Below, in pieces: positions 55,519 to 64,000 of a stretch of 64,000 nucleotides of DNA (position 1 is the first letter of the stretch; every line of letters starts with the position of its first letter). The stretch lies in the NCBI GenBank assembly GCA_027488985.1, contig JAIYAR010000009.1:248001-312000 (forward strand), given 5' to 3'. This DNA comes from Comamonadaceae bacterium (GTDB taxonomy: Bacteria; Pseudomonadota; Gammaproteobacteria; Burkholderiales; Burkholderiaceae_C). Below the pieces are notes generated by a model. The model saw nothing but the letters and a program-made list of their open reading frames with translations, was not told the origin of the DNA and did no database searches. A program made the translations under genes and the position numbers.

Positions 55519-56193
55519 TCAGGCGTTGGCCTGCAACCAGGTGTCCAACTCCGCTACGGAATGGGCAATCATCAGGGGACCGAGCGCGCCGAAACTCTCC
55601 GGCTCATGCGCGCCGTAGCTCACGGCCACACTGGCACAGCCGGCGTTTACCGCCATTTGCAGGTCGTGGGTGGTATCCCCGATCATCAGCACCCGGTCAG
55701 CCGCCACGCCGAATTCCGTCATCAGCTCCTGCAACATCAGAGGGTGCGGCTTGCCGGCGGTCTCGTCTGCGGTGCGAGAACCATCAAAAATGCCTTGGAG
55801 GTTGACGTCCCGCAAGGCTTCGTTCAGCCCAGCACGGCTTTTTCCGGTGGCCACCGTCAGCAAGTGCTGGCGGCTTTTGAGCCGGTCCAGCATCTCCAGC
55901 ACGCCGGCAAACAAGGTGATGTCGTTCTGGTGCACGCTGTAGTGGTGCTTATAGCGGGCACCCAGCTGCGGATATTTCTCGGGCGGAACATCAGGCGCGG
56001 CGTGGGCCAGCGCTTGCATCAGGCCCATGCCGATGACGTAAGCCGCATCTTTGTCACTCGGGACCGTGCCGCCCACGTCCTTCACCGCCAGCTGGATGCA
56101 ACGGGTGATCAGTGCCGTGGAGTCAAACAAAGTGCCATCCCAATCAAATGCGATCAGGTCGAAACGGCGGGGGCGGAAAGGGATGGAATTCAT
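55519..56193 (-). CDS. HAD-superfamily phosphatase, Gph-like
   Basis: 224 residues. HAD motifs: motif I FDWDGTLFDS (Asp nucleophile near 17), motif II VATGKS near 115-120, motif III GKPHPLMLQ and motif IV IGDTTHDLQMAVNAG near 170-185. The cap is helical (class IA), as in phosphoglycolate phosphatase. The true substrate is uncertain. It sits 8 nt after rluC, an arrangement common in proteobacteria. Confidence 0.92.
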   Translation of the reverse strand: MNSIPFRPRRFDLIAFDWDGTLFDSTALITRCIQLAVKDVGGTVPSDKDAAYVIGMGLMQALAHAAPDVPPEKYPQLGARYKHHYSVHQNDITLFAGVLEMLDRLKSRQHLLTVATGKSRAGLNEALRDVNLQGIFDGSRTADETAGKPHPLMLQELMTEFGVAADRVLMIGDTTHDLQMAVNAGCASVAVSYGAHEPESFGALGPLMIAHSVAELDTWLQANA

Positions 56194-56201
56194 CTCCCGA
56201 T

Positions 56202-57287
56202 TTAACCCTGAACCGGTGCCGCCGCGCCCGGCTCTTCAGGAATGGCCTGCAGCAGAAAACGGGCAAGCTCGGTCGGCAGGTCGGTCTGCAGGGCCACGCG
56301 CTCACCTGTCGCCGGGTGCTTGCACTGGAAACGCCAAGCATGCAAAAACATGCGCTTGAGTGTTACCGCCCCCTCGTCGCGCGCCAGCGCCTTGTTCAGC
56401 TCGAAGTCGCCATATTTGTCGTCGCCCACGATGCCCATGCCCTCTGAGGCGAGGTGCACCCGGATCTGGTGGGTGCGGCCGGTTTTGATCGTCACCTCCA
56501 GCAGCGAATAGGCCTTTTGCCGCGGTGTTTGCCCAATGCAAGCTGCCGGTGTGACCGAATGCACTTTGACTAAACTCAGGGAGGGCATGGCGTCCGCGTG
56601 GTCTTTGGCCACCACCCGCACGCGGCGCTCACCATCCGGCAGCAAGTATTTCTGCAAAGACTTGTCCAAGACCTTCTTGTTAGAGGGCCACTGGCCTGAC
56701 ACCAGAGCCAGGTAGGTTTTGCCGGTTTCACGCTCGCGGAATTGGTCTTGCAGGTTTTTCAAGGCACTGCGTTTCTTGGCGACCAGCAGAATGCCGCTGG
56801 TTTCCCGGTCCAGCCGGTGCACCAGCTCCAGAAAAGTCGCCTTGGGGCGTGCCATGCGCAATTGTTCAATCACGCCAAAGCTCACCCCCGAGCCGCCATG
56901 CACTGCCACGCCGGCGGGTTTGTTCACCGCCAGAAAATAGTCATCCTCAAACAGTACCGGGAAGTCCTTGGCCGGCACGAAGCGGTGGGCCTGCTCGGCC
57001 ATCGCAGCTGTTTTCTGTTCTGCACGCTCGGAAGTACGCACGGGTGGCAGGCGGATGACGTCTCCGGCGGCGATGCGGGTGTCTGCGCTGGCTCGGCCTT
57101 TGTTGATGCGCACCTCGCCGCTGCGGATGATGCGATACACATGGGTCTTGGGTACTCCTTTGAGTTCCCGCATCAGGAAGTTGTCGAGACGCTGGCCTGC
57201 GCTGTCTTCATCCACCGTCACAGATTTGACTTGGGTGTTGGCGAGGGGGGCCGAGGGGGGCGGATTGCCCCCTATAATGTGTTTCAC
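56202..57287 (-). CDS. rluC: 23S rRNA pseudouridine synthase RluC
   Basis: 361 residues. It modifies U955, U2504 and U2580 of 23S rRNA. An N-terminal S4 domain (AGQRLDNFLMRELKGVPKTHVYRIIRSGEVRINKG) spans about 30-64. The catalytic domain has LFEDDYFLAVNKPAGVAVHGG near 112-132, HRLDRETSGILLVAKK (Asp near 160) and GRTHQIRVHLASEGMGIVGDDKYGD near 270-295. It is divergent from rne. Confidence 0.95.
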   Translation of the reverse strand: MKHIIGGNPPPSAPLANTQVKSVTVDEDSAGQRLDNFLMRELKGVPKTHVYRIIRSGEVRINKGRASADTRIAAGDVIRLPPVRTSERAEQKTAAMAEQAHRFVPAKDFPVLFEDDYFLAVNKPAGVAVHGGSGVSFGVIEQLRMARPKATFLELVHRLDRETSGILLVAKKRSALKNLQDQFRERETGKTYLALVSGQWPSNKKVLDKSLQKYLLPDGERRVRVVAKDHADAMPSLSLVKVHSVTPAACIGQTPRQKAYSLLEVTIKTGRTHQIRVHLASEGMGIVGDDKYGDFELNKALARDEGAVTLKRMFLHAWRFQCKHPATGERVALQTDLPTELARFLLQAIPEEPGAAAPVQG

Positions 57288-57782
57288 TAGCGTCGCATCG
57301 TAAGTGGTTGATTTGTCTGGAGTTTAGTCCACAGCCCACTGAACGCTTCGCTGGAAGGTCGAAGCCGCCATTGGGCGCGACCCGTAAATCACACGCCAGC
57401 TGCTTGTGATGGCGGTGTCACCCGACGGTCAAGCCGACGAATTGAAACCCTGATACGGAATACCCCAAGTCTGCCAACCCACGGTTGGCGGGCGGAATGA
57501 AACGAGATGTTTGTGTTGCTAAGCCTGATCACCTTGTGCCTGCGGAGCGTTTACGCCCCGTTTGGTGGCACAAATCGGCCTGCAGCCCCGGTACTACCTG
57601 CGCAACCAGCTAGCATTTTTGTAGCGAGTTCACAAACGCATTCCCTCGTCCCCATCCACGCGCCTACGCTTCGACACCTCGTGTGACCTGAAGTTCTCCG
57701 GCAATTCCTCCTCACTTCAATTCGTCAGTCCGACTTCGTGAGCCCCCACCGGGCATGTACTAATTGAAGAAGGATGCAATCC
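57288..57782 (+). other. 495-bp rluC-rne divergent region with the rne 5' leader
   Basis: No gene. It carries divergent promoters and, on the plus strand, a structured leader: a GCCAACC/GGTTGGC hairpin at 57473-57489, an imperfect CACACGCCA/TGGCGGTGT stem near 57390-57420, and a degenerate dispersed repeat at 57597-57627. Long structured leaders upstream of rne are known in E. coli, where they mediate RNase E autoregulation; the same here is inferred. Confidence 0.5.
57597..57627 (+). repeat. Degenerate dispersed repeat, copy M, in the rne leader
   Basis: CCTGCGCAACCAGCTAGCAT then TGTAGCGAG keeps the TGCGCAAxCAGCTA core and the terminal TAGC at slightly altered spacing. Confidence 0.5.
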
Positions 57783-60755
57783 ATGAAACGGATGCTGATC
57801 AACGCCACGCAGGCTGAAGAACGCCGCTTGGCCATCGTCGACGGACAAAAACTCCTCGACTACGAAATCGAAATTGAAGGCCGCGAACAACGCAAAGGCA
57901 ACATCTACAAAGCGGTCGTTACCCGCGTAGAGCCGTCCCTGGAAGCCTGTTTTGTGGACTACGGTGAAGACCGCCACGGCTTCCTGCCTTTCAAGGAAAT
58001 CTCGAAGCAGTATTTCCAGCAAGGCGTGTCTGCGAGCAATGCCCGCATCCAGGACGCGATCCGCGAAGGCCAGGAACTGCTGGTTCAGGTCGAAAAAGAA
58101 GAGCGTGGCAACAAGGGCGCAGCCCTGACCACCTTCATCTCTCTGGCCGGCCGCTACGTGGTGCTGATGCCCAATAACCCCCGTGGCGGTGGCGTCAGCC
58201 GCCGTATCGAGGGCGATGACCGTGCTGAACTCAAAGAGAACATGGACCAGTTGGAATACCCCAACGGCATGTCCATCATCGCCCGCACAGCCGGCATCGG
58301 CCGCAGCGCGCCCGAACTGCAGTGGGACCTGAACTACCTGTTGAAACTCTGGGGTGCCATCGATGGCGCTGCCAAGGGTGCCAAGGGCGCTTTCCTGATT
58401 TACCAGGAATCCAGCCTCGTGATACGCGCGATCCGCGACTACTTCAACAACGACATCGGCGACATCCTGATCGACACCGACGACGTGTACGAGCAGGCCC
58501 AGCAGTTCATGGCCCACGTGATGCCGGAACATGCTGCCCGCGTGAAGCGCTACCGTGACGACGCACCACTGTTCAGCCGCTTTCAGATCGAACACCAGAT
58601 CGAATCCGCCTACGCCCGCACCGTGACCCTGCCCTCCGGCGGCGCCATTGTGATCGACCACACCGAAGCGTTGGTGTCGGTGGACGTGAACTCGGCCCGC
58701 GCCATCAAGGGCGGCGACATCGAAGAAACCGCGACCCGCACCAACCTGGAAGCGGCTGACGAAGTAGCCCGCCAGATGCGCCTGCGCGACCTGGGTGGCT
58801 TGATCGTGATCGACTTTATCGACATGGAAGAGTCCCGCAATCGCCGCGAAGTGGAAAACCGCTTGCGCGACGCCCTGCGTCAGGACCGTGCCCGTGTGCA
58901 GTTCGGCACCATTTCCAAATTCGGCTTGATGGAAATGAGCCGCCAGCGCCTGCGCCCTGCCTTGTCCGAAGGTGCATCTATCCCCTGCCCCCGTTGCGGC
59001 GGCTCCGGCCACATCCGTGACACCGAGTCCAGCGCCTTGCAAATTCTGCGGATCATCCAGGAAGAGTCCCTCAAGGACAACACCGCCTCGGTGCTGTGCC
59101 AGGTTCCCGTGGAAGTCGCTTCGTTCCTGCTGAACGAAAAGCGCACCGAAATTGCCAAGATCGAGCTGAAGCAACGCATCAACGTCTTGATGGTGCCCAA
59201 CAAGACCCTGGAAACCCCCAACTACAAGCTCGAGCGCTTGAAGCACGACGACCCGCGTCTGGACCACATCGAAGCCAGCTACAAGATGGCCGACGACATG
59301 GAAGAGGCCACCGGCGTGACCCGTCGCTCCCAAGAGCCCACCAATAAGCAGACTCCTGTCATCAAAGGCGTGTTGCCGGATGCACCTGCGCCTATCGCCC
59401 CCCCCAAGCCCGAGCCTGTCAAGGCCGTGGCGACACCGGTGACGGCGCCTGCAGCTGCTCCGGCATCCAAAGGCTTCTTCGGATGGGTCAAGAGCTTGTT
59501 CGCTGCGCCTGAAGCCGCGCCTGCGCCTGCCGCAGCGCCTGCACCAGCAAAGGCCGACGACAAGCGCGAAGGCCGGAATGGACGTGACAGCAACCGCAAC
59601 GGCGGCCGTAACCAGCGCGGTGATCGCGGCGGAGAACGCGGTAATGAGGGCCGTGGCGAGCCCCGCAACGAAGCCCGCCCCGACAACCGTGGAGAGCGTT
59701 CCGAGCGCGGCAACCGCAACGAGCGTGGCGAACGCAATGGCCGTGGGGAACGCGGAGAGCGCACAGACCGTGGTAACCGCAATGAGCGCGGTGAACGCAG
59801 CAATGCGCCCCGCCAAGATCGCATGGATGGCGAGCAGTCCAAAGCAACGGGCGCAGAAGTCAGCCTGCAAACGGACGGCGCACCCGCACCTCAAGCTCGC
59901 GAAGGCCGCCAGGAGCGTGGAAACCGCAATGAGCGTGGAAACCGTGGCCCGCGCAACAGCGATCGCAACGATAACGCAGCCCGCAACACGGACGTGAACG
60001 CGGAAGCTCCTGCTGCCCAGGCTCTTGCAGAAGGCGTGGAAATGAACGCAGATGCCCAAGGCGAGGTTCGTGAACCGCGCGAGGGCCGTAACCGCAACGG
60101 CCGTGGCCGCCGCAACGACCGTGGCCCACGCCAGGACGATGCCAACCGTGCTGAGCAGTCCTCTGAGCTGCCAGTTGCTGAAGGTGCAGAAGCTGCAGCA
60201 GCAACTGACGCACCTGCCGAGGGAACAGAGGGGCAGGAACCACGCGAACGCCGCTCCCGCGACCGCTACGGCCGCGACCGTGGCAACCGCGGACCTCGCG
60301 GTGAAAATGGCCAGCGCCAGCAGGCTGACGGCCAAGAGGCCGCTACGGCCTCCGCAGACGCTGCACCTGCTCAGGAATCTGCGCCTGTCGCTTTGGCAGA
60401 GTCTGTGACACCAATAGCGCCGGTAGCACCTGCAGCACCGATTATTGCCGAAGCGGCGCCGGTTGCTCCTGCAGTGGCTACCCCCCAAGGCCGCATGCCC
60501 AAAGTGGTGAACTATGCGCTCCCCACGGAGGCATTGTCCCAAGTGGCATCCAGTTCGGGCCTGCAATGGGTGAACTCTGACGCAGACAAAATCGCTGCTG
60601 TACAAGCCGCTATTGCTGCAGAACCCAAGCCAGTCCATGTGCCCCGTGAGCGTCCCGCTCCTGTGGTGCTGGATGACCGCCCTCTGGTTCTGGTGGAAAC
60701 CCGCCGTGACTTGCGCGATTTGAAGCTGCCGTTTGAAGAAAACCAAACAGCTTAA
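57783..60755 (+). CDS. rne: Ribonuclease E
   Basis: 990 residues, essential endoribonuclease and degradosome scaffold. The start [18 protein letters not shown] has AAGGA 8 nt upstream; an ATG three codons earlier is too close to that site. Catalytic half: S1 domain near 36-120, Mg-binding Asp residues near 301 and 343 ([22 protein letters not shown]), and the Zn-link CPRCGGSG near 402-405. The C-terminal ~440 residues are disordered, with long runs of [14 protein letters not shown] Arg/Gly/Asn-rich RNA-binding sequence. The conserved end motif is [20 protein letters not shown]. Confidence 0.97.
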   Translation: MKRMLINATQAEERRLAIVDGQKLLDYEIEIEGREQRKGNIYKAVVTRVEPSLEACFVDYGEDRHGFLPFKEISKQYFQQGVSASNARIQDAIREGQELLVQVEKEERGNKGAALTTFISLAGRYVVLMPNNPRGGGVSRRIEGDDRAELKENMDQLEYPNGMSIIARTAGIGRSAPELQWDLNYLLKLWGAIDGAAKGAKGAFLIYQESSLVIRAIRDYFNNDIGDILIDTDDVYEQAQQFMAHVMPEHAARVKRYRDDAPLFSRFQIEHQIESAYARTVTLPSGGAIVIDHTEALVSVDVNSARAIKGGDIEETATRTNLEAADEVARQMRLRDLGGLIVIDFIDMEESRNRREVENRLRDALRQDRARVQFGTISKFGLMEMSRQRLRPALSEGASIPCPRCGGSGHIRDTESSALQILRIIQEESLKDNTASVLCQVPVEVASFLLNEKRTEIAKIELKQRINVLMVPNKTLETPNYKLERLKHDDPRLDHIEASYKMADDMEEATGVTRRSQEPTNKQTPVIKGVLPDAPAPIAPPKPEPVKAVATPVTAPAAAPASKGFFGWVKSLFAAPEAAPAPAAAPAPAKADDKREGRNGRDSNRNGGRNQRGDRGGERGNEGRGEPRNEARPDNRGERSERGNRNERGERNGRGERGERTDRGNRNERGERSNAPRQDRMDGEQSKATGAEVSLQTDGAPAPQAREGRQERGNRNERGNRGPRNSDRNDNAARNTDVNAEAPAAQALAEGVEMNADAQGEVREPREGRNRNGRGRRNDRGPRQDDANRAEQSSELPVAEGAEAAAATDAPAEGTEGQEPRERRSRDRYGRDRGNRGPRGENGQRQQADGQEAATASADAAPAQESAPVALAESVTPIAPVAPAAPIIAEAAPVAPAVATPQGRMPKVVNYALPTEALSQVASSSGLQWVNSDADKIAAVQAAIAAEPKPVHVPRERPAPVVLDDRPLVLVETRRDLRDLKLPFEENQTA

Positions 60756-60763
60756 GCCTCAGA

Positions 60764-60828
60764 CCTGTCATCCCCATGCGGATGACAGGGGCCAACAAAA
60801 AAGGGCGCCTATCAGGCGCCCTTTTTTG
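60764..60828. terminator. Hairpin pair with bidirectional terminator after rne
   Basis: CCTGTCATCC pairs with GGATGACAGG at 60764-60789. It is followed by a GGGCGCC/GGCGCCC stem at 60803-60821 flanked by A and T runs. The second is an efficient terminator for rne and for the convergent GGDEF gene. Confidence 0.9.
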
Positions 60829-60850
60829 TTGGATTCACGCTATCAGTGCA

Positions 60851-61927
60851 TCAAAAAATATCAACGGCACCGATCTTCAAGGCCTCGCCGAAAAAGCCCT
60901 TACGCACCAGCTCCGCGTGGCTGAACACCTTGTTTTGCCCGTGATGCTGGGCGTAATCTACAGCACGCTCAGCACGCTCCAGTGCGGTGCTCGGGGAATC
61001 ATCCGGGCTGACCCGGGTAAAGCCACCGCAGATGGTGAGGCGCCCGACCTGCGGGAAATTGAATTTTTCAATATTGGCACGGAAACGCTCAAATGCGGCC
61101 AGCACCAAGGCTTCGTCCGGGCAATGCATCAGCACCGCAAACTGTTCGCCACCGAAGCGGTACAAGCGGTCATAAGTGCGGAATGTGTTGTTCATGATGC
61201 GCGCGACCAGCAGCAAAACTTCCTCAGCAATCAAATGCCCATGCTGGTCATTGATGACGCCGTAACTGTCGACAGAAATTGTACCGAGCCAATAGTTGGG
61301 GGGCACCCGGTGACGGCGCTCCTGCCCTGCAGAGAGAGCCGGTTGCCGTGCCGCAGCCGCGGCTTCGTCCACCTGGCCCATTTCTTCGAGCACAGCGCTG
61401 TAAAAGGTGTCGTCCAGAGATTTTCGATTCAACAGCCCGGTCAAGGCGTCGCGGTCGCTGTAGGCCAACAGCCTGTACATATTGCGAAACACCCGCGACA
61501 CGTCCCCCACCACGGCCAACTGGTCCCCTTGCAGTGCGCTGGCGGAGTGAATTTCCAGCACACCCTCATCGCCTGCCACAGGGTCCGTGAAGAGCGGCAG
61601 GTAGGTGATACGGGGGCCGTCTTCACCAGCCCATGCAATTTCGACCAGTTCCTGGCGTTGAATGCAGTGCAGACGATCGCGATTGTCTTCAAGCAAAGGC
61701 AGGGTCTGAAAGTCAATGCGCAAGGGGTCGACCACTTTGCCGCCTCCCCGGGCATCCAGCACCGTGACATCCATCCAGCGCTTGATGCCTTCCTCGCTGA
61801 CCACTTTGGATACCAGTACCCGCTGAATGGGCACGAGGTCAATCAGGGCCTTGGAAAGTGTGAGTTCCAACAGATCACGGTCGCGATGGTCCGTGAGCTT
61901 GATCAGGTGTTCAATGAGGTTTGCCAT
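60851..61927 (-). CDS. GGDEF-domain protein with degenerate GGEQF motif
   Basis: 358 residues, soluble. An N-terminal sensory region of about 150 residues resembles a GAF-type fold and has no transmembrane helix. The GGDEF domain begins near DALTGLLNRKSLDD (160-173). The signature is GGEQF at 259-263, with Gln in place of the second acidic residue. The upstream metal/substrate segment reads SVDSYGVINDQHGHLIAEEVL. A long insertion of about 25 residues (QVDEAAAAARQPALSAGQER) sits inside the domain. Diguanylate cyclase activity is doubtful; a binding or regulatory role is possible. Confidence 0.88.
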   Translation of the reverse strand: MANLIEHLIKLTDHRDRDLLELTLSKALIDLVPIQRVLVSKVVSEEGIKRWMDVTVLDARGGGKVVDPLRIDFQTLPLLEDNRDRLHCIQRQELVEIAWAGEDGPRITYLPLFTDPVAGDEGVLEIHSASALQGDQLAVVGDVSRVFRNMYRLLAYSDRDALTGLLNRKSLDDTFYSAVLEEMGQVDEAAAAARQPALSAGQERRHRVPPNYWLGTISVDSYGVINDQHGHLIAEEVLLLVARIMNNTFRTYDRLYRFGGEQFAVLMHCPDEALVLAAFERFRANIEKFNFPQVGRLTICGGFTRVSPDDSPSTALERAERAVDYAQHHGQNKVFSHAELVRKGFFGEALKIGAVDIF

Positions 61928-61970
61928 GAAACCATAATAGCCCTAACGCGCACGCGCGTCACCAAGGGTT

Positions 61971-63248
61971 TTACGCCTTGGCGGCTGCTTTGTAGGCGTC
62001 CGCAGCACCCTTGGTGTCCAAGCGGTGTTCTGCGAGCTCGGCCATGGCTAACCAGGCACGGCGTTTCATATCCGCATCCTTGAGCATGGGGATCGCCTGA
62101 CGCAGCAAGGCCTGAGCCTTGCCCCACAAGGACAAACGCACACACAACACCCCAGCAAGGTATTGCAACAGAGGGTCGCCGGGCTGTGCCATTTGAGCCG
62201 CCTCAATGCGCGAGAGCCACAAGCTGTCAGGCAGGCTCTCCTCAGAAAGAAAGCTGCGCTCCAGCACGCGGACGAGTCGCACCCGCTGTTCATAGCTAAG
62301 GGCGGATGTTTGCGGGCTTTGCCCTTGCCACAAGGGAAGAACCCACGCACGAGCAGTGGATACGTCACCACCAATGTGCAGCATTCGCTCCGCGGCTTCC
62401 AGCGCCACATCGGGTAGCAAGCGCTCCTGTGCATCCAGCGCACCCCAGGCTTGGTCCATCTGAGCGGCATCATGCGCAGTCCGCAACAATTCGAGTGCCA
62501 GACCTCGGACGATACCGGTTCCGGCTACTTCCGAGAAAGCGCGGTGTTTGGTCAGCACCCGGGCTGAGTCCAGCGCCACACGGGTGTTGCGTGCCTGACG
62601 CGCTGCCTTGAATCGCAAGCGCAAGGCAATGGTGCGGCGTGCAGTGCCTACCGGCAACTGCTCCAGCCATTGCACCGCGCCGGTGGCATCCCGGTCTTCC
62701 AAGGCCCATCGGGCCGCACGGAGCTGGACGCCATCGCGCAAGTCGCTGGCGTCCTTGCTGCCGGCTTCTTCCAAAGCGCGCTGGAAATGGCTCTCGCGTG
62801 TCACCTTGTCTTGCAGGGCGTGCGCGCTTTCCGCTGCCAGCAAATGTGCCAGGGTGCGCAACCGGGCTGCATCAGGCAAGGCATCTCCACTGGAGAGCAT
62901 GGCATCTTCGACCGCGACCACCAGTTCTGCCGCCTTGCGTGCCCTCACATAGCGGCCGGCCACCAAATGTGAAATGGTGTCCAGCAAACCTGAATAAATG
63001 GTGCGCTCTTTGTAGGAAAGGCGCCAGCGGCGAGCCTGTTGAGGAATGCTGAACAGCCCTGCGAGCCCGCGCAGTGCGAGGTGCAAAGTCACAAAGACCA
63101 GCGCAAGGCCCAGCAGCACGAGGTTCAATGACACGTCCAACCGGTAAGGTGGCCAGTACAAAGTTACCGTTCCCTGGTTGTTGCCAGCAAATAAGGCAGA
63201 GGCCACTGCCATCCCGAACAAGGCCATCAGCCACAGAGCAAAGCGCAT
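61971..63248 (-). CDS. hemY: HemY-like TPR membrane protein
   Basis: 425 residues. Two N-terminal transmembrane helices (LWLMALFGMAVASALFAG and LNLVLLGLALVFVTLHLALRG) match the HemY N-terminal domain with its NNQGTVTLYWPPYRLDVSLN sequence between them. A helical TPR-like array fills the rest. Found with hemX in proteobacterial hem clusters. Its enzymatic role is unproven, and it is distinct from protoporphyrinogen oxidase, which shares the name in Gram-positives. Confidence 0.93.
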   Translation of the reverse strand: MRFALWLMALFGMAVASALFAGNNQGTVTLYWPPYRLDVSLNLVLLGLALVFVTLHLALRGLAGLFSIPQQARRWRLSYKERTIYSGLLDTISHLVAGRYVRARKAAELVVAVEDAMLSSGDALPDAARLRTLAHLLAAESAHALQDKVTRESHFQRALEEAGSKDASDLRDGVQLRAARWALEDRDATGAVQWLEQLPVGTARRTIALRLRFKAARQARNTRVALDSARVLTKHRAFSEVAGTGIVRGLALELLRTAHDAAQMDQAWGALDAQERLLPDVALEAAERMLHIGGDVSTARAWVLPLWQGQSPQTSALSYEQRVRLVRVLERSFLSEESLPDSLWLSRIEAAQMAQPGDPLLQYLAGVLCVRLSLWGKAQALLRQAIPMLKDADMKRRAWLAMAELAEHRLDTKGAADAYKAAAKA

Positions 63249-63250
63249 GG

Positions 63251-64000
63251 TCAGCGTCCCGCAGCCGCGGTGGCCAGCGCGGCCAGGGTTTCATCCACAC
63301 GCGGGATTTCCAGCGTCCGCATCTGGCTTTGCAACTGCTGCAAAGCGGCCTGCGCGGTCTGGGTTTTGCGAGAGCCGGCATCGAAGTAGCGCGTCAGCGA
63401 ACCAGAAGCCGCCACCAGATCCGCACGCGCTGCCTCCGTCTGGCGGGACAACAATCCCAGGCGCGCATTCAAGATCTTGAGTTTGAAGTTTTCGCGTACA
63501 AAAAATGATTGCTCAGGGGAGAGCAAGGCCATATCGGGATTCTCAATCTTGCTCACGCGCACCAGACCCCGCACTTCTTCCCGCACCAACTCGAGCATGC
63601 GTCCGGACCAGCCGGTGAGTGTCTCTTCCGTTTTGCGCTGCAAGCTAGGCGCGGCCTTCGGTACCTGCACCGCGTTACCTACCGGCAGCTCATCGGCCAG
63701 CGAGACCAACTCATCCAGCCTTACCAGCATGGCTGGGGTGTCAGACAAGGCGGTGCCTTTGATGCGGGCAACGTCTTTGGCAATGGCACGCTGAACCGGC
63801 GTCAAGCGAGGCTGCGCCGCTCGCGCCACCCGCAGTTCGGCGGACTTCAGCGAAGCCAGCAAAGGTTCCACACTGCCTGTGAGTTGCGCTTGCTGCTGGG
63901 CGAGTCGCAGTGAAGACTCAATATCCACCACGAGATTTTCGTCCCGCGAGCGGGACAGGCTTTGCATCAGCTCTTCCAGCTGTGTGCGCTGCAGTGCGAC
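63251..64000 (-). CDS. hemX: HemX-family protein, 5' end cut by the window edge
   Basis: The last 249 residues; the frame is open to the right edge. It matches the C-terminal coiled-coil and alpha-helical domain of HemX, annotated as putative uroporphyrinogen-III C-methyltransferase: SRSRDENLVVDIESSLRLAQQQAQLTGSVEPLL, ARIKGTALSDTPAMLVRLDEL, GWSGRMLELVREEVRGLVRVSKIE and LLSPEQSFFVRENFKLKILNARLGLLSRQ. The methyltransferase label comes from fused forms and is not supported here. It ends 2 nt before hemY. Confidence 0.92.
   Translation of the reverse strand, partial: VALQRTQLEELMQSLSRSRDENLVVDIESSLRLAQQQAQLTGSVEPLLASLKSAELRVARAAQPRLTPVQRAIAKDVARIKGTALSDTPAMLVRLDELVSLADELPVGNAVQVPKAAPSLQRKTEETLTGWSGRMLELVREEVRGLVRVSKIENPDMALLSPEQSFFVRENFKLKILNARLGLLSRQTEAARADLVAASGSLTRYFDAGSRKTQTAQAALQQLQSQMRTLEIPRVDETLAALATAAAGR

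Noticed and set aside
54259..56205. A 648-codon plus-strand frame opposite the S49 peptidase, Rieske and HAD genes
   Set aside because: It spans three unrelated genes on the other strand and shows no domain.
59560..60320. Regular repeats suggesting a CRISPR-like array
   Set aside because: They are in-frame Arg/Gly-rich codon repeats in rne with no spacer structure and no cas genes nearby.
57717..60746. A 1009-codon open frame on the minus strand opposite rne
   Set aside because: It mirrors rne over its whole length, lacks any recognisable domain and arises from GC-rich codon bias; rne itself is certain.
63251..64000. True uroporphyrinogen-III methyltransferase activity for the right-edge gene
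   Set aside because: Only the coiled-coil HemX part is visible and no tetrapyrrole methylase motifs are seen, so only the family name is used.

Overview
This window is a 64 kb stretch of a moderately GC-rich betaproteobacterial chromosome. The gene order points to Burkholderiales, family Comamonadaceae, most like Rhodoferax, Polaromonas or Curvibacter: acnB / citE-like / mdh / GntR / sdhCDAB-sdhE-gltA / leuCDB / asd / fimV / truA / trpFBA / accD, and a superoperon running from rpmF through fab, rpoE, lepA-lepB-rnc-era and pdxJ to nagZ. The genus is inferred from gene order and a family-typical dispersed repeat. No rRNA or tRNA gene, prophage, insertion sequence or CRISPR array was seen.

Layout. 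1-10.5 kb is a TCA-cycle block: acnB (cut by the left edge), a small secreted protein, a CitE-like lyase and mdh on the minus strand, then a divergent GntR/HutC regulator and the sdhC-sdhD-sdhA-sdhB-sdhE-gltA operon. 10.7-16.4 kb is amino-acid synthesis: a LysR regulator, leuC, a tiny entericidin-like lipoprotein, leuD, leuB and asd. 16.6-24.7 kb holds fimV, truA, trpF, trpB, trpA and accD; a foreign-looking segment with a small membrane protein and a 25-bp perfect inverted repeat separates trpA from accD. 24.7-33.4 kb is mixed: yggT, lysS, a YgjP-like metallopeptidase, rluE, a chalcone-isomerase-like protein, DUF3820, a SUI1-type factor, an OmpA/FecR pair, and a subtilisin with a GlyGly-CTERM tail facing a rhombosortase. 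33.4-52.7 kb is one long minus-strand series: yceD-rpmF-plsX-fabH-fabD-fabG-acpP-fabF-(small membrane protein)-rpoE-rseA-rseB-mucD, a 473-bp non-coding stretch, then lepA-lepB-DUF4845-rnc-era-recO-pdxJ-acpS-nagZ-rrtA. 52.7-57.3 kb has maf, a tetrapyrrole-methylase-type methyltransferase, an S49 peptidase, a Rieske protein, a HAD phosphatase and rluC. 57.3-60.8 kb is rne with a long 5' leader. 60.8-64 kb has a degenerate GGDEF protein, hemY and the start-less hemX at the right edge.

How the genes work together. The left third makes and links TCA enzymes. The central superoperon couples phospholipid and fatty-acid synthesis with envelope stress control (RpoE-RseA-RseB-MucD), protein export (LepB), translation GTPases (LepA, Era) and RNA processing (RNase III). 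ATGA or GTGA overlaps show translational coupling at many joints.

Most striking feature. A dispersed ~44-bp repeat occurs about 14 times in both orientations, nine of them well conserved. Its middle GCTA can pair with a TAGC on either side. It lies between genes but also inside reading frames. It encodes residues in the CitE-like protein, TrpF and FabD, the N-termini of Era and the S49 peptidase, the start codon of the YgjP-like protein, and the stop codons of LeuD, FabH and one hypothetical gene. Other points of interest are the subtilisin/rhombosortase pair, a candidate leader peptide ahead of asd, a DnaA-box-like cluster between lepA and mucD, and a possible orphan gene cassette between trpA and accD.
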